In this document: in pieces, positions 8,856 through 17,161 of the stretch | How positions within the stretch are numbered: the first letter of the stretch is position 1 | How the letters are laid out: each line of letters opens with the position of its first letter | From: Saccharothrix algeriensis | Lineage (GTDB): Bacteria > Actinomycetota > Actinomycetes > Mycobacteriales > Pseudonocardiaceae | Assembly (NCBI RefSeq): GCF_016907655.1 | Contig: NZ_JAFBCL010000001.1 | Coordinates: 1,798,001 to 1,862,000 of the forward strand | Length of the DNA stretch: 64,000 nt | Direction: 5' to 3' | Made by a program: the position numbers and the translations under genes | The notes under the pieces: generated by a model | The model's input: the letters and a program-made list of their open reading frames with translations, nothing else | Databases searched by the model: none | Told to the model about the DNA's origin: nothing

Positions 8856-8899
8856 CCACTTCGTTGTGGCGGGACGGTCCGATTTCCACTCGGTGTGGA
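8856..8899. promoter_or_regulatory. Paired CCAC/GTGG dyads upstream of the sdh operon
   Basis: Two short inverted repeats, CCACTTCGTTGTGG (8856-8869) and TCCACTCGGTGTGGA (8885-8899), lie 15-58 bp before the sdhC ATG, centres about 30 bp apart (three helical turns). Looks like a tandem operator; the regulator is unknown. Confidence 0.4.
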
Positions 8900-8968
8900 T
8901 TTCGCCGTGACAGGGGTCGGTCTTGTGGCAGTCGTGCGATTGTCCTGCTGTGCAGTTGTGGGACCGGT

Positions 8969-9065
8969 CGGCCATTCGGCCATTCGGCCGTCCGGTCGTT
9001 CCGCGGTGGCCGCGCCCGGCCTTTTCCGGGATTCGACTCCGGCAGGGGTTCGACTCTGGCAGGGG
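8969..9065. repeat. Short tandem repeats in the sdh upstream gap
   Basis: Four degenerate 8-mers (CGGCCATT, CGGCCATT, CGGCCGTC, CGGTCGTT) at 8969-9000, then two 17-bp units TTCGACTCYGGCAGGGG at 9032-9048 and 9049-9065. They fill much of the non-coding stretch 8842-9165; nothing else was recognised there apart from the dyads and the terminator. Confidence 0.6.
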
Positions 9066-9123
9066 TCGGGCCGGAGGGGAATCGCCCGGCGGCGGTGGAG
9101 CGGTCGCGCTGCGGAAAACCGAA

Positions 9124-9155
9124 ACCGGCCCCCGCGGCGAGTCGCGGGGGCCGGT
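9124..9155. terminator. Hairpin terminator after the Rv0250c-like gene
   Basis: Stem 9124-9136 with 9143-9155 (13 bp, core CCGGCCCCCGCG), 6-nt loop, 11 bp past the stop at 9166. It separates this gene from the sdh operon, implying that sdh has its own promoter. Confidence 0.75.
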
Positions 9156-9165
9156 CTGCGGCGGT

Positions 9166-9456
9166 TCAGGTGTGGCGGTGGCCGCCCAGACCCTCGTCGT
9201 CGGCGTCGTGCCAGAGCTTGGGGTCGTAGGGCGTGTCGGGCACGACGACCACCTCGCGCTCCACCCTGGGCGCCTCGCGCTGCCGGGGTGTGCGGTCCAG
9301 CTCGACCAGCTCGGTGGCGTCGATGTCCATCCGCTCGATGTCGTTGGCCAGCCGCTGGACGGCGGCGACGTCGCCGTAGCGCGACCGGAGCGAACCGACG
9401 CACTGGCGGAGCCGGCCGAGCGCGCGACGCAGTTCCACGATCTCCGGGGCCGTCAT
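9166..9456 (-). CDS. Conserved small protein, Rv0250c-like
   Basis: 96-residue soluble, highly charged protein of unknown function. A helical first half (ELRRALGRLRQCVGSLRSRY, then DVAAVQRLANDIERMDID) could form a short coiled coil; the second half is acidic and polar, ending in KLWHDADDEGLGGHRHT. Length, strand and position just upstream of an Sdh1 operon match M. tuberculosis Rv0250c (about 97 residues), so the linkage is conserved across families and suggests a role connected with the dehydrogenase. Start ATG follows AAGGGAGG; a longer in-frame start has no such site. Confidence 0.75.
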   Translation of the reverse strand: MTAPEIVELRRALGRLRQCVGSLRSRYGDVAAVQRLANDIERMDIDATELVELDRTPRQREAPRVEREVVVVPDTPYDPKLWHDADDEGLGGHRHT

Positions 9457-9558
9457 GGCAGCACCTCCCTTGGGGTCCGTGTGCCGACTCTGCTCCTTCG
9501 GAGCCGCTGTGACAAGCACCACAGCGGGCCGCGTCGCGTCTCAACCTCTGAATCGTTT

Positions 9559-9586
9559 TTGTGGCGACCCGGCCTCGTGACATAGT
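9559..9586 (+). promoter_or_regulatory. Candidate promoter for edd-eda
   Basis: TTGTGG (9559-9564), 16-bp spacer, CATAGT (9581-9586), about 90 bp before the edd ATG. Fits a primary-sigma promoter. Confidence 0.45.
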
Positions 9587-9677
9587 GTGGGTGCTGTCAC
9601 GTCCGTCCGTGCGACGCCAGCGCTGTCGTCCCACCGGGCCCACCACGGCCCGTGATCACCACCGGAGACAGCGAATC

Positions 9678-11543
9678 ATGAGCGCGCATCCCGTCGTCGC
9701 CGAGGTGACGGCCCGCATCGCCGCCCGCAGCGCCGCCACCCGGTCCGCCTACCTGGAACGACTCGCCGCCGCCCACGCCGAGGGCCCGGTCCGCAAGGAC
9801 CTCGCGTGCAGCAACCTCGCGCACGGCTTCGCGGGGATCACGGGCGGTGACAAGGAAGCGCTGCGCGCGCTCCGTCGCCCGAACGTGGCGATCGTCTCCG
9901 CCTACAACGACATGCTCTCCGCCCACCAGCCCCTGAACGAGTACCCGGCGTGGATCAAGGACGCCGCGCGGGCGGTGGGCGGCGTCGCCCAGTTCGCGGG
10001 CGGCGTGCCCGCGATGTGCGACGGCATCACGCAGGGCCGCGCGGGCATGGAGCTGTCGCTGTTCAGCCGGGACGTCATCGCGATGGCCACCGGCGTCGCG
10101 CTCTCGCACGACATGTTCGACTCGGCCCTGCTGCTCGGCGTGTGCGACAAGATCGTGCCGGGGCTGCTGATCGGCGCGCTGTCGTTCGGGCACCTGCCCG
10201 CGCTGCTGGTGCCCGCCGGCCCCATGCACTCGGGCCTGCCGAACTCGGAGAAGTCCCGCGTGCGGCAGCTGTTCGCCGAGGGCAAGGCGACGCGGGAGGA
10301 CCTGCTGGAGGCCGAGGCCGCCTCCTACCACAGCCCCGGCACCTGCACGTTCTACGGCACGGCCAACTCCAACCAGCTCGTGGTGGAGGTGATGGGCCTG
10401 CACCTGCCCGGCGCGAGCTTCGTCCCGCCGGGCACGAAGCTGCGGCGGGCGCTGACCGAGGAGGCCGCGCGCCGGGCGGTGGAGATCAGCCGGGGCGAGG
10501 AGTACACCCCGGTCGGGCGGGTCGTGGACGAGAAGTCGATCGTGAACGGCGTCGTCGCGCTGCTCGCGACCGGCGGCTCGACCAACCACACGATGCACCT
10601 GGTGGCGATCGCGTCGGCCGCCGGCATCGAGCTGACCTGGGACGACTTCGCCGACCTGTCCTCGGTGGTCCCGCTGCTGGCCCGCGTCTACCCCAACGGC
10701 GGCGCCGACATCAACCACTTCCAGGCCGCCGGCGGCGTGCAGTTCCTGGTCGACACGCTGCTCGACGCGGGGCTGCTGCACGCCGACGTGCAGACCGTCG
10801 CCGGTCCCGGGCTGGACCGCTACCGGCGCGAGCCGGTGCTCATCGAGGGCGTGCTGACCTGGCGCGACGGCCCCGGCCGCTCGCTGGACACCGACGTGCT
10901 GCGGCCGGCGTCCGACCCGTTCGCGGCCGACGGCGGGCTGCGGATGCTGTCCGGCAACCTGGGCCGCGCGGTGATCAAGGTGTCGGCGGTCGGGCCCGAG
11001 CACCGGGTCGTGGAGGCGCCGGCGCGGGTGTTCACCTCGCAGGAGGCGTTCGGCGCCGCGTTCAAGGCGGGCGAGCTGGAGCGGGACGTCGTGGTGGTGG
11101 TGCGCCAGCAGGGGCCGCAGGCCAACGGGATGCCCGAGCTGCACAAGCTGATCCCCGCGCTGGGCGTGCTGATGGACCGGGGCTTCCGGGTCGCGCTGGT
11201 CACCGACGGCCGGATGTCGGGCGCGTCGGGCAAGATCCCGGCCGCCATCCAGCTCACCCCCGAGGCCGCCGTGGGCGGTCCGCTGGCCCGCGTGCGCGAC
11301 GGCGACGTGCTGCGGGTCGACGCGGAGACCGGGACGCTGGAGGCGCTGGTGGACCCGGCCGAGCTGGCCGCCCGCGACCTGGTGGACTTCCCCCCGGACG
11401 CGCAGGCGTGGACGGGCACCGGACGTGAGCTGTTCGCCGCGCTGCGCCGGTCGGTCGGGCCCGCCGACCGGGGCGCGAGCGTGTTCGGCCCCATCGCGGC
11501 GTCGCACTTCGCGGGCCGCGCGAACCAGGAGGTAACCCGGTGA
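9678..11543 (+). CDS. edd: Phosphogluconate dehydratase (Entner-Doudoroff)
   Basis: 621-residue IlvD/Edd-family iron-sulfur dehydratase converting 6-phosphogluconate to KDPG. Motifs: [21 protein letters not shown], the cluster Cys in [20 protein letters not shown] and [11 protein letters not shown], and C-terminal [15 protein letters not shown]. Length matches Edd (about 600), not the shorter dihydroxyacid dehydratase IlvD, and the gene overlaps eda by 4 nt (GTGA), which settles the assignment. ATG at 9678 follows GGAGA. The open frame extends upstream without similarity. Confidence 0.95.
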   Translation: MSAHPVVAEVTARIAARSAATRSAYLERLAAAHAEGPVRKDLACSNLAHGFAGITGGDKEALRALRRPNVAIVSAYNDMLSAHQPLNEYPAWIKDAARAVGGVAQFAGGVPAMCDGITQGRAGMELSLFSRDVIAMATGVALSHDMFDSALLLGVCDKIVPGLLIGALSFGHLPALLVPAGPMHSGLPNSEKSRVRQLFAEGKATREDLLEAEAASYHSPGTCTFYGTANSNQLVVEVMGLHLPGASFVPPGTKLRRALTEEAARRAVEISRGEEYTPVGRVVDEKSIVNGVVALLATGGSTNHTMHLVAIASAAGIELTWDDFADLSSVVPLLARVYPNGGADINHFQAAGGVQFLVDTLLDAGLLHADVQTVAGPGLDRYRREPVLIEGVLTWRDGPGRSLDTDVLRPASDPFAADGGLRMLSGNLGRAVIKVSAVGPEHRVVEAPARVFTSQEAFGAAFKAGELERDVVVVVRQQGPQANGMPELHKLIPALGVLMDRGFRVALVTDGRMSGASGKIPAAIQLTPEAAVGGPLARVRDGDVLRVDAETGTLEALVDPAELAARDLVDFPPDAQAWTGTGRELFAALRRSVGPADRGASVFGPIAASHFAGRANQEVTR

Positions 11544-12160
11544 CCACCAGCGCGGAACTGCTGGAGCTGTCCCCCGTCATCCCGGTCGTCGTGCTCGACG
11601 ACGCCGACCAGGCCGTGCCGCTGGCGCGGGCGCTGCTGCGCGGGGGTATCCGCGTCATCGAGCTGACCCTGCGCACGCCCGCGGCGCTGGCCGCGATCGA
11701 GCGGATCGCCGCCGAGGTGCCCGACATCGTGCTCGGGGCGGGCACCGTGACCGCGCCGGAGCACGCCGAGCGGGCCGCCGAGGCCGGGGCGGCGTTCCTG
11801 GTCACGCCGGGGACGACGGAGCGGGTGCTGGCCGCGGTGGAGGGCACCGGGCTGCCGTTCCTGCCGGGCGCGGCGACCGCGTCGGAGGCGATGCGGCTGG
11901 CCGAGCGCGGTCTGACGGCGCTGAAGTTCTTCCCGGCCGAGGCGGCGGGCGGCGCGGACTTCCTGAAGTCGGTGGCCGGGCCGCTGCCGGGGCTGCGCTT
12001 CTGCCCGACCGGCGGCATCTCGGCCGAGACCGCGCCGCGCTACCTGGCGCTGCCGAACGTGGGCTGCGTGGGCGGGTCCTGGCTGACGCCGAAGGACGCG
12101 CTGGCGGCGGGCGACTTCGACCGGATCGAGGCGCTGGCGCGGGCGGCGGCGGCGCTGTGA
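11540..12160 (+). CDS. eda: KDPG aldolase
   Basis: 206-residue class I aldolase that cleaves KDPG to pyruvate and glyceraldehyde 3-phosphate, completing the Entner-Doudoroff pathway begun by edd. The TIM barrel shows VIELTLRTP with the catalytic Glu, [18 protein letters not shown], and the Schiff-base Lys in [12 protein letters not shown], then CPTGGIS and GGSWLTP for phosphate binding. GTG start inside the edd stop codon indicates translational coupling and a fixed ratio of both enzymes. Confidence 0.95.
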   Translation: MTTSAELLELSPVIPVVVLDDADQAVPLARALLRGGIRVIELTLRTPAALAAIERIAAEVPDIVLGAGTVTAPEHAERAAEAGAAFLVTPGTTERVLAAVEGTGLPFLPGAATASEAMRLAERGLTALKFFPAEAAGGADFLKSVAGPLPGLRFCPTGGISAETAPRYLALPNVGCVGGSWLTPKDALAAGDFDRIEALARAAAAL

Positions 12161-12259
12161 GACCGGCCGCGACCGCCGCTCACCGGGCGGCGGTCGCGGC
12201 CGACGCCGGGACGCGCCGCCGCCCCGGCCGCGCTGGTCGGGCGCACCGGACCCGCCCGC

Positions 12260-12458
12260 TCATCGCGCCGGACGTGCCCGCAGGCCGCGCCGGACGTCTC
12301 CAGCAGGCGGTGCTGAACACCTCCGCAGGCCGCGACAGACGTCTCCGCGGACGGCGCTGAACACCTCCGCGGACGGTGTCGGACGCCTCCGCCGGCCGCG
12401 CCGGACGTCTCCGCGGACGGCGCTGAACACCTCTGCGGACGGCGCCGGGCGTGCCCGC
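12260..12458. repeat. Nine tandem 22-bp degenerate repeats
   Basis: Almost the whole gap between eda and the HAD gene consists of 22-bp units (12260-12281, one 23-bp unit 12282-12304, then six of 22 bp to 12436 and a last to 12458). Two sub-types largely alternate: GGCCGCGCCGGACGTCTCC-GC and GGACGGCGCTGAACACCTCC-GC. No spacers, so not CRISPR; not a multiple of three, so not a coding repeat. Confidence 0.8.
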
Positions 12459-12497
12459 CCGGAGGTCTCCGCCGGCCGTCCGGGCGGGGCGCCCGGC

Positions 12498-13139
12498 TCA
12501 CCCGAGCCGGGCGAGGGCCTCGGGGATCGAGTCGACCACGGGCGCGCCGGTCGCTTCGAGCCGGGCCCGGTCGACCACGCCCGTGGTCACCAGGACTGCC
12601 CGGGCGCCGACGTGCCGGGCGGCCTCGGCGTCGTCCGCCACGTCCCCGATCACGACGACGTCGGCGGGGTCGAGGCCCTGGTGGTGCAGGTGCTCGGCGA
12701 GGTGCTCGGCCTTGGAACCGCCGCCGGTGGCCAGGCGCAGGCCGTCGACCCGGGTGAACAGCCCGGCCAGGCCGTAGGTCGTGATCAGCGGCACCAGCTC
12801 GTCGTGGAACCACATCGACAGCAGCGACTGGGTGCCGGGCCAGTCGTGCAGGTGGTCCGGGACGCCCGTCGCCAGCCGGCACGTGTCCAGCAGCGCGCGG
12901 TACTCCTCGTGGTAGAGCAGGTCGATCTCCGCCCAGTCCCGGGTGGACAGCGGGCGGCCGAGGAGGCGTTCGTAGCAGGCGAGCAGCGGTCGGCTGAACA
13001 TCGCGCGCCACTCGGCCAGCGACACCTCCTCGCGGCCGAAGTGCAGGCAGACCCGGTTCACGGACTTCAGCACGGCGTGCGTGTCGTCCAGCAGCGTGCC
13101 GTTCCAGTCCCAGACCACGTGGCGCGCGGCTTTCCCCAC
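12498..13139 (-). CDS. HAD-superfamily phosphatase
   Basis: 213-residue soluble hydrolase of the haloacid dehalogenase superfamily. Motif I is DWNGTLLDD (residues 11-19), where the usual second Asp of DxD is Asn; motif III Lys lies in GGGSKAEHL; motif IV is VVVIGDVADDAEAA. A helical cap (about 25-110) places it with phosphoglycolate-phosphatase-like members. GTG start at 13137-13139 has GGGGGG 5 nt upstream. Divergent from the YqeB-like gene. Substrate unknown; the Asn variant of motif I is seen in some family members but could alter activity. Confidence 0.85.
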   Translation of the reverse strand: MGKAARHVVWDWNGTLLDDTHAVLKSVNRVCLHFGREEVSLAEWRAMFSRPLLACYERLLGRPLSTRDWAEIDLLYHEEYRALLDTCRLATGVPDHLHDWPGTQSLLSMWFHDELVPLITTYGLAGLFTRVDGLRLATGGGSKAEHLAEHLHHQGLDPADVVVIGDVADDAEAARHVGARAVLVTTGVVDRARLEATGAPVVDSIPEALARLG

Positions 13140-13224
13140 GACGTCCCCCCTCGGTGGATCGGTCCCGCCAAGATAGCCGGCCGGGTGCGGTAGGTTGTGC
13201 CCGCACTGGGGGAGGGTGTCGGGG

Positions 13225-13914
13225 ATGAACGCGCGTCGGACCTCGGTGGTGACCGAGCCGAGCTGGCAGGTCGGCCTGGTGTGGGTCGGGTTCCCGCTGC
13301 TGGGCGCGGCCGCGCTGTGGGGTGTGCAGGCCATCGCCGACTGGGTGGTGTCGCTGCCGTGGGCGCCGCTGCGGGGACCGTTCCGGTTGGTCGCCTCGAT
13401 CCCCGAGCCGCAGGCGACGTTCGGCTCGCTCGGCGCGGGTGCGCTGGTCGGCCTGGTGGTGGCGTTCCTCGCCGCGGCGGAGCGGCTGACGGTCGAGGTG
13501 GCCGACGAGTTCGTGGTGTTCAACCGGGGCGGCACCGAGCGCGCGGTCGACCGGACGCAGGTGTCCGGGGTCTTCCTGGACGGCAAGAAGCTGGTGGTCC
13601 TCGGCCTGGACACGGGGGAACTGGCCCGGGAGAACTCCGACCTGCGCGACGCCGACCTGGCCGACGCCTTCCAGCGCCACGGCTACCCCTGGCTGCCCGA
13701 AGACCCGTACCGGGACGAGTACCGGCGGTGGGTGGAGGACATGCCCGGTCTGCCGCCCGGTGCGAACGCCCTGCTGCGGGCGCGCGGCAAGGCGTTGAAG
13801 AAGAGCGACGCCGACGACGTCAAGCAGTTGCGCACCGAACTGGCGCGGCTGGGCGTGGTCGTGCGCGAGGACGGCAAGCGCCGCCAGTTCTGGCGGCTCA
13901 GCGCACAGGACTGA
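13225..13914 (+). CDS. YqeB-family membrane protein
   Basis: 229-residue protein with two membrane segments (about 18-40 and 73-92) followed by a soluble domain with LTVEVADEFVVFNRGG, VFLDGKKLVVLG and PYRDEYRRWVEDMPGLP, the pattern of actinobacterial YqeB-like proteins. The C-terminal part (LKKSDADDVKQLRTELARLGVVVREDGKRRQFWRL) is helical and basic. No function is established. ATG at 13225 follows GGGGGAGGG. A TAGGTT -10 lies at about 13189-13194. Confidence 0.75.
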   Translation: MNARRTSVVTEPSWQVGLVWVGFPLLGAAALWGVQAIADWVVSLPWAPLRGPFRLVASIPEPQATFGSLGAGALVGLVVAFLAAAERLTVEVADEFVVFNRGGTERAVDRTQVSGVFLDGKKLVVLGLDTGELARENSDLRDADLADAFQRHGYPWLPEDPYRDEYRRWVEDMPGLPPGANALLRARGKALKKSDADDVKQLRTELARLGVVVREDGKRRQFWRLSAQD

Positions 13915-13992
13915 ACTCCCGGTCCGCCCGCCTCCGCCCCCTTCGGGCCCGCTCGAACCCGACAGGACCCAGCCGAACCGAGCGCGGTGCAG

Positions 13993-14076
13993 GCCGAGCG
14001 GATCGAGCCGAGAGGGTCAGGCCGAGAGGGTCAGGTCGAGCGGATCGAGCCGGGCGAATCAAGCCGAGCGGACCGA
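13993..14076. repeat. Six tandem 14-bp repeats
   Basis: Within the 355-bp gap between the YqeB-like gene and recX, six adjacent 14-bp units start at 13993, 14007, 14021, 14035, 14049 and 14063; consensus GCCGAGCGGATCGA, units 2 and 3 identical (GCCGAGAGGGTCAG). A second family of 16-bp units (GAGCCGGGCGCG plus 4 nt) occupies 14239-14270. Nothing else was seen in the gap. Confidence 0.75.
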
Positions 14077-14269
14077 ACCAGGCCGCGACGGGCCGGGACG
14101 GCAAGCCGGCTCGCGTTGCGGTTCACCGGCCGAGCGCGAGGTGAGCCGGGCGTGGGGTGGGCGCGACGCGAGGCTGTACGGGCACACGACAAGCCGGGCG
14201 CGAGACAAGCCGGGCACGGGACGGGTGCAGCGCGAATTGAGCCGGGCGCGTGGTGAGCCGGGCGCGGGT

Positions 14270-15739
14270 TCAGTCGGGTAGGTGGTCGTCCAGCGGGGAT
14301 TCGGCCTCCGCGTCGCGCAGCTCGTCGCGCACCACCCGGTAGGCCATGCCCTCGGCGTAGCCCTTGCGCGCCAGCGCACCGACCAGGCGGCGGATCTTCA
14401 CCTGGTTCTCCAGGCCGGACATCGTGCGCAGCTTCTTGCGCACCAGTTCCCGGGCGCGCTCCTCCTCCGCCTCGTCGTCCACCGCGGCCACGGCTTCGGC
14501 GGCCACCTCGTCGGCGACGCCCTTGCGCCGCAGTTCCCTGGCCAGCGCCCGCCGCCCCAGCCCCTGGTACGTGTGCCGGGACCGGACCCACACCTCGGCG
14601 AACGCGGCGTCGTCGATCAGGCCCGCGCGGTCGAACTTGCCGAGGACCAGTTCGGCGGTCTGGTCGCTGATGCCCTTGCGCAGCAGCGCGTCCTTCAGCT
14701 CGACCCTGGTCCGGGCGCGCGCGGTCAGCAGCGCGTAGCAGAGGTCGGTGGCCTTGCGCTGCTCCTTGACCGGGTCGACCGGCCGCGCCGCCGCCTCGGC
14801 GTCCGGGTCGGCGGCACGGGCAGCGCCCCGCCTCCGCCCGGGAGCCCGGCGGAAACCGCCCTCCGCACCGCGGGCACGCCCGCGCCGCCCCGCCTCCTCG
14901 AACGGATCGGTCGCCCCAGGACGCTCCACCTCGAACAGGCTCGCGGCCTCGGACCGGAGCGGTGCCCGCGACGAACGCCCGCCCTCGGACCGACCCCCGG
15001 ACCGCGACCGGCGCCCGGTGGTGGACCGGTGCCCGTGCTCGGCGTCGGCCGCAGCACCGGCCCCTGCCTCGCGCCCAGCGCCAGCCCCGACCTCGGTCTC
15101 CGCCCCGGCCCCGGCCTCGGCCTCGACCTCGGCGCCGACTCCGGCTCCGCCGTCGAACGGGTCGGCTGCCGGAGGGGTCCCGCCGCGCCGGCCGGCCACG
15201 GGGACCGCCTCACCGGAAGCGCTCCGGCGGCGGCCCAGCGACTCGAACGGATCGTCCTCGCCGGCCCGGACACCCGCGGAGCCACCCGCGGGCACCACCC
15301 GGAGCGCCTCACCCGAGGCACTGCGCCGCCCGCCCCACACCTCGAACGGGTCGTCGGACTCGGATGCGGACGAGCGAGCCGACCCGGACGGATCAGCACT
15401 CCCGGGTCCCGACGAGCCGGCACCCCCAGGCCGGGACAGCCCCCCGATCCCGGGCTCGCTCGACTCAGCGCCCCCAGGCCGGGGCGACCCCGCGACCCCA
15501 GGCTCGCTCGGCTCAGCCACCCCGGGCCGGGACGACCCCGCAGCCTCGGGTTTCATCGACTCGGCAGCCCCGGGCCGGGGCGACCGCGCGGACCCGGGCT
15601 CGCTCGGCTCGGCGATCCGGGGCCGGGACGGCTCCGCGGTCTCGGGCTCGGACCCGGGCGAGTCGGCGGGTTCGTGCTCGGAGGACTCGGTCGCGGGGTC
15701 GCGGGGCGCCCCGCGACCACGACCGCCGTGCTCCGCCAC
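14270..15739 (-). CDS. recX: RecX regulator of RecA with a ~320-residue disordered N-terminal extension
   Basis: 489 residues, against 150-200 for ordinary RecX. Residues about 320-489 are a normal RecX domain of helical repeats (DLCYALLTARARTRVELKDA, GLIDDAAFAEVWVRSRH, GLGRRALARELRRKGV, IRRLVGALARKGYAEGMAYRV), which modulates RecA filaments. Residues 1-319 are low-complexity: Pro/Ser/Glu repeats of the type RPGVAEPSEPGVAGS, then four DPF-containing segments (DDPFEVWGGRRSASGEA, DDPFESLGRRRSASGEA, DPFDGG, DPFEEAGRRG), then Gly/Ala/Glu-rich sequence. The GTG start lies 2 nt after the recA stop without a clear ribosome site, so it is presumably coupled to recA; a downstream start cannot be excluded. 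Confidence 0.85.
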   Translation of the reverse strand: MAEHGGRGRGAPRDPATESSEHEPADSPGSEPETAEPSRPRIAEPSEPGSARSPRPGAAESMKPEAAGSSRPGVAEPSEPGVAGSPRPGGAESSEPGIGGLSRPGGAGSSGPGSADPSGSARSSASESDDPFEVWGGRRSASGEALRVVPAGGSAGVRAGEDDPFESLGRRRSASGEAVPVAGRRGGTPPAADPFDGGAGVGAEVEAEAGAGAETEVGAGAGREAGAGAAADAEHGHRSTTGRRSRSGGRSEGGRSSRAPLRSEAASLFEVERPGATDPFEEAGRRGRARGAEGGFRRAPGRRRGAARAADPDAEAAARPVDPVKEQRKATDLCYALLTARARTRVELKDALLRKGISDQTAELVLGKFDRAGLIDDAAFAEVWVRSRHTYQGLGRRALARELRRKGVADEVAAEAVAAVDDEAEEERARELVRKKLRTMSGLENQVKIRRLVGALARKGYAEGMAYRVVRDELRDAEAESPLDDHLPD

Positions 15740-15741
15740 CG

Positions 15742-16785
15742 CTAGAAGTCGACCGGCGCGGGTGCGGTCTCGTCAGCGTCGAGGGTGGCCCCGATGCCGA
15801 GCTTGTCCTTGATCCGCTTCTCGATCTCGTTGGCCACGTCCGGGTTCTCGCGCAGGAACTTCCGCGCGTTCTCCTTGCCCTGGCCCAGCTGGTCGCCCTC
15901 GTAGGTGTACCAGGCGCCCGACTTGCGCAGGATGGCCTGGTCGACGCCCATGTCGATGAGCGAGCCCTCGCGGCTGATGCCCTGGCCGTAGAGGATGTCG
16001 AACTCGGCCTGCTTGAACGGCGGGGCCACCTTGTTCTTCACGACCTTGACGCGCGTGCGGTTGCCTACCGGCTCGCCGCCGTCCTTCAGCGTCTCGATCC
16101 GCCGCACGTCCAGGCGCACCGACGCGTAGAACTTCAGCGCCTTGCCGCCCGTCGTGGTCTCCGGCGAGCCGAACATCACGCCGATCTTCTCGCGCAGCTG
16201 GTTGATGAAGATCGCGGTCGTGCCGGAGGAGTTCAGCGCGCCGGTGATCTTCCGCAGCGCCTGGCTCATCAGCCGCGCCTGGAGGCCGACGTGGTTGTCG
16301 CCCATCTCGCCCTCGATCTCGGCCCGGGGCACCAGCGCGGCCACCGAGTCGATCACCAGGATGTCCAGCGCGCCGGAGCGGACCAGCATGTCCGCGATCT
16401 CCAGCGCCTGCTCGCCGGTGTCCGGCTGGGACACCAGCAGCGCGTCGGTGTCGACGCCCAGCTTGCGCGCGTACTCCGGGTCCAGCGCGTGCTCGGCGTC
16501 GATGAACGCCGCGATGCCGCCGTTGCGCTGGGCGTTGGCCACGGCGTGCAGCGCCACCGTCGTCTTACCGGACGACTCCGGGCCGTAGATCTCCACGACG
16601 CGGCCCCGCGGCAGGCCGCCGATGCCCAGCGCGACGTCGAGCGCGATCGCGCCGGTGGGGATCACCTCGATCGGGGCGCGGCCTTCCTCGCCGAGCCGCA
16701 TGACCGAGCCCTTGCCGAACTGCTTGTCGATCTGGGCCAGGGCCAGCTCGAGGGCCTTGTCCCGGTCGGGTGCCTGTGGTGCCAT
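15742..16785 (-). CDS. recA: Recombinase RecA
   Basis: 347-residue recombinase and LexA coprotease. Walker [10 protein letters not shown], Walker [13 protein letters not shown], loop L1 [22 protein letters not shown] beginning at Glu, loop L2 [22 protein letters not shown]. No intein, unlike M. tuberculosis. ATG at 16783-16785 follows GGTGGA. Followed without a gap by recX. Upstream lie an SOS box (16921-16936) and a second, possibly LexA-independent, promoter (16837-16859), the dual arrangement known for mycobacterial recA. Confidence 0.98.
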   Translation of the reverse strand: MAPQAPDRDKALELALAQIDKQFGKGSVMRLGEEGRAPIEVIPTGAIALDVALGIGGLPRGRVVEIYGPESSGKTTVALHAVANAQRNGGIAAFIDAEHALDPEYARKLGVDTDALLVSQPDTGEQALEIADMLVRSGALDILVIDSVAALVPRAEIEGEMGDNHVGLQARLMSQALRKITGALNSSGTTAIFINQLREKIGVMFGSPETTTGGKALKFYASVRLDVRRIETLKDGGEPVGNRTRVKVVKNKVAPPFKQAEFDILYGQGISREGSLIDMGVDQAILRKSGAWYTYEGDQLGQGKENARKFLRENPDVANEIEKRIKDKLGIGATLDADETAPAPVDF

Positions 16786-16836
16786 CTGGAGTCCACCTCG
16801 GTTTGTCTTCGGGGTCGCTGAGCGATGTCGGGACCG

Positions 16837-16859
16837 ACGTTACGGGCGGGGTACGACAT
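16837..16859 (-). promoter_or_regulatory. Candidate RecA-NDp-type promoter
   Basis: Read on the recA strand: ATGTCGTAC, 8-nt spacer, TAACGT. The consensus of mycobacterial LexA-independent damage promoters (PafBC-dependent) is TTGTCRGTG-N8-TANNNT; spacing and -10 agree, the upstream half only partly. Confidence 0.4.
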
Positions 16860-16920
16860 TTCCCGGCGGGGACCGGGCCACCAGCGGGGGTTCATCACCC
16901 GGTCGTGTCGGCGACTATAG

Positions 16921-16936
16921 CCGAACAGGTGTTCGA
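16921..16936. promoter_or_regulatory. SOS (LexA) box of recA
   Basis: CCGAACAGGTGTTCGA, one mismatch from TCGAAC-N4-GTTCGA, 135 bp before the recA ATG. On the recA strand it is followed immediately by CTATAG, a -10-like hexamer. Confidence 0.88.
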
Positions 16937-16956
16937 CCGCCCGGTCGCCGCGCTGG

Positions 16957-17151
16957 TCACCGCCGGTGTTCCGGCACGTCGAACGCGTCGCACACGGCGA
17001 GCCAGACCTCCTTGGGCGGCACGCCCTCCTCCAGCGCCTGGTCGGCGGTGCGCCCGCCGAGGGCGGACATCACGTGGTCCCTGGCCATCATCTCCGACCG
17101 GACCGGACCGAACTCGTTCGCCATCAACTTGCGGAACACCGTGTTGCGCAC
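16957..17151 (-). CDS. DUF3046 protein (Rv2738c-like)
   Basis: 64-residue helical protein of unknown function: NTVFRKLMANEFGPVRSEMM and HVMSALGGRTADQALEEGVPPKEVWLAVCDAFDVPE. DUF3046 genes lie next to recA throughout actinobacteria (Rv2738c near recA Rv2737c), so the neighbourhood supports the call. GTG start at 17149-17151 reproduces the usual family N-terminus. It ends 20 bp before the SOS box of recA. Confidence 0.85.
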   Translation of the reverse strand: MRNTVFRKLMANEFGPVRSEMMARDHVMSALGGRTADQALEEGVPPKEVWLAVCDAFDVPEHRR

Positions 17152-17161
17152 CCGCCCCAGG

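Noticed and set aside
9032..9065. Possible tRNA T-arm (GGTTCGACTC)
   Set aside because: The sequence is one unit of a 17-bp tandem repeat; no acceptor, D or anticodon stems can be built around it.
12260..12458. Possible CRISPR array
   Set aside because: Units are contiguous and degenerate with no unique spacers, and no cas genes are present.
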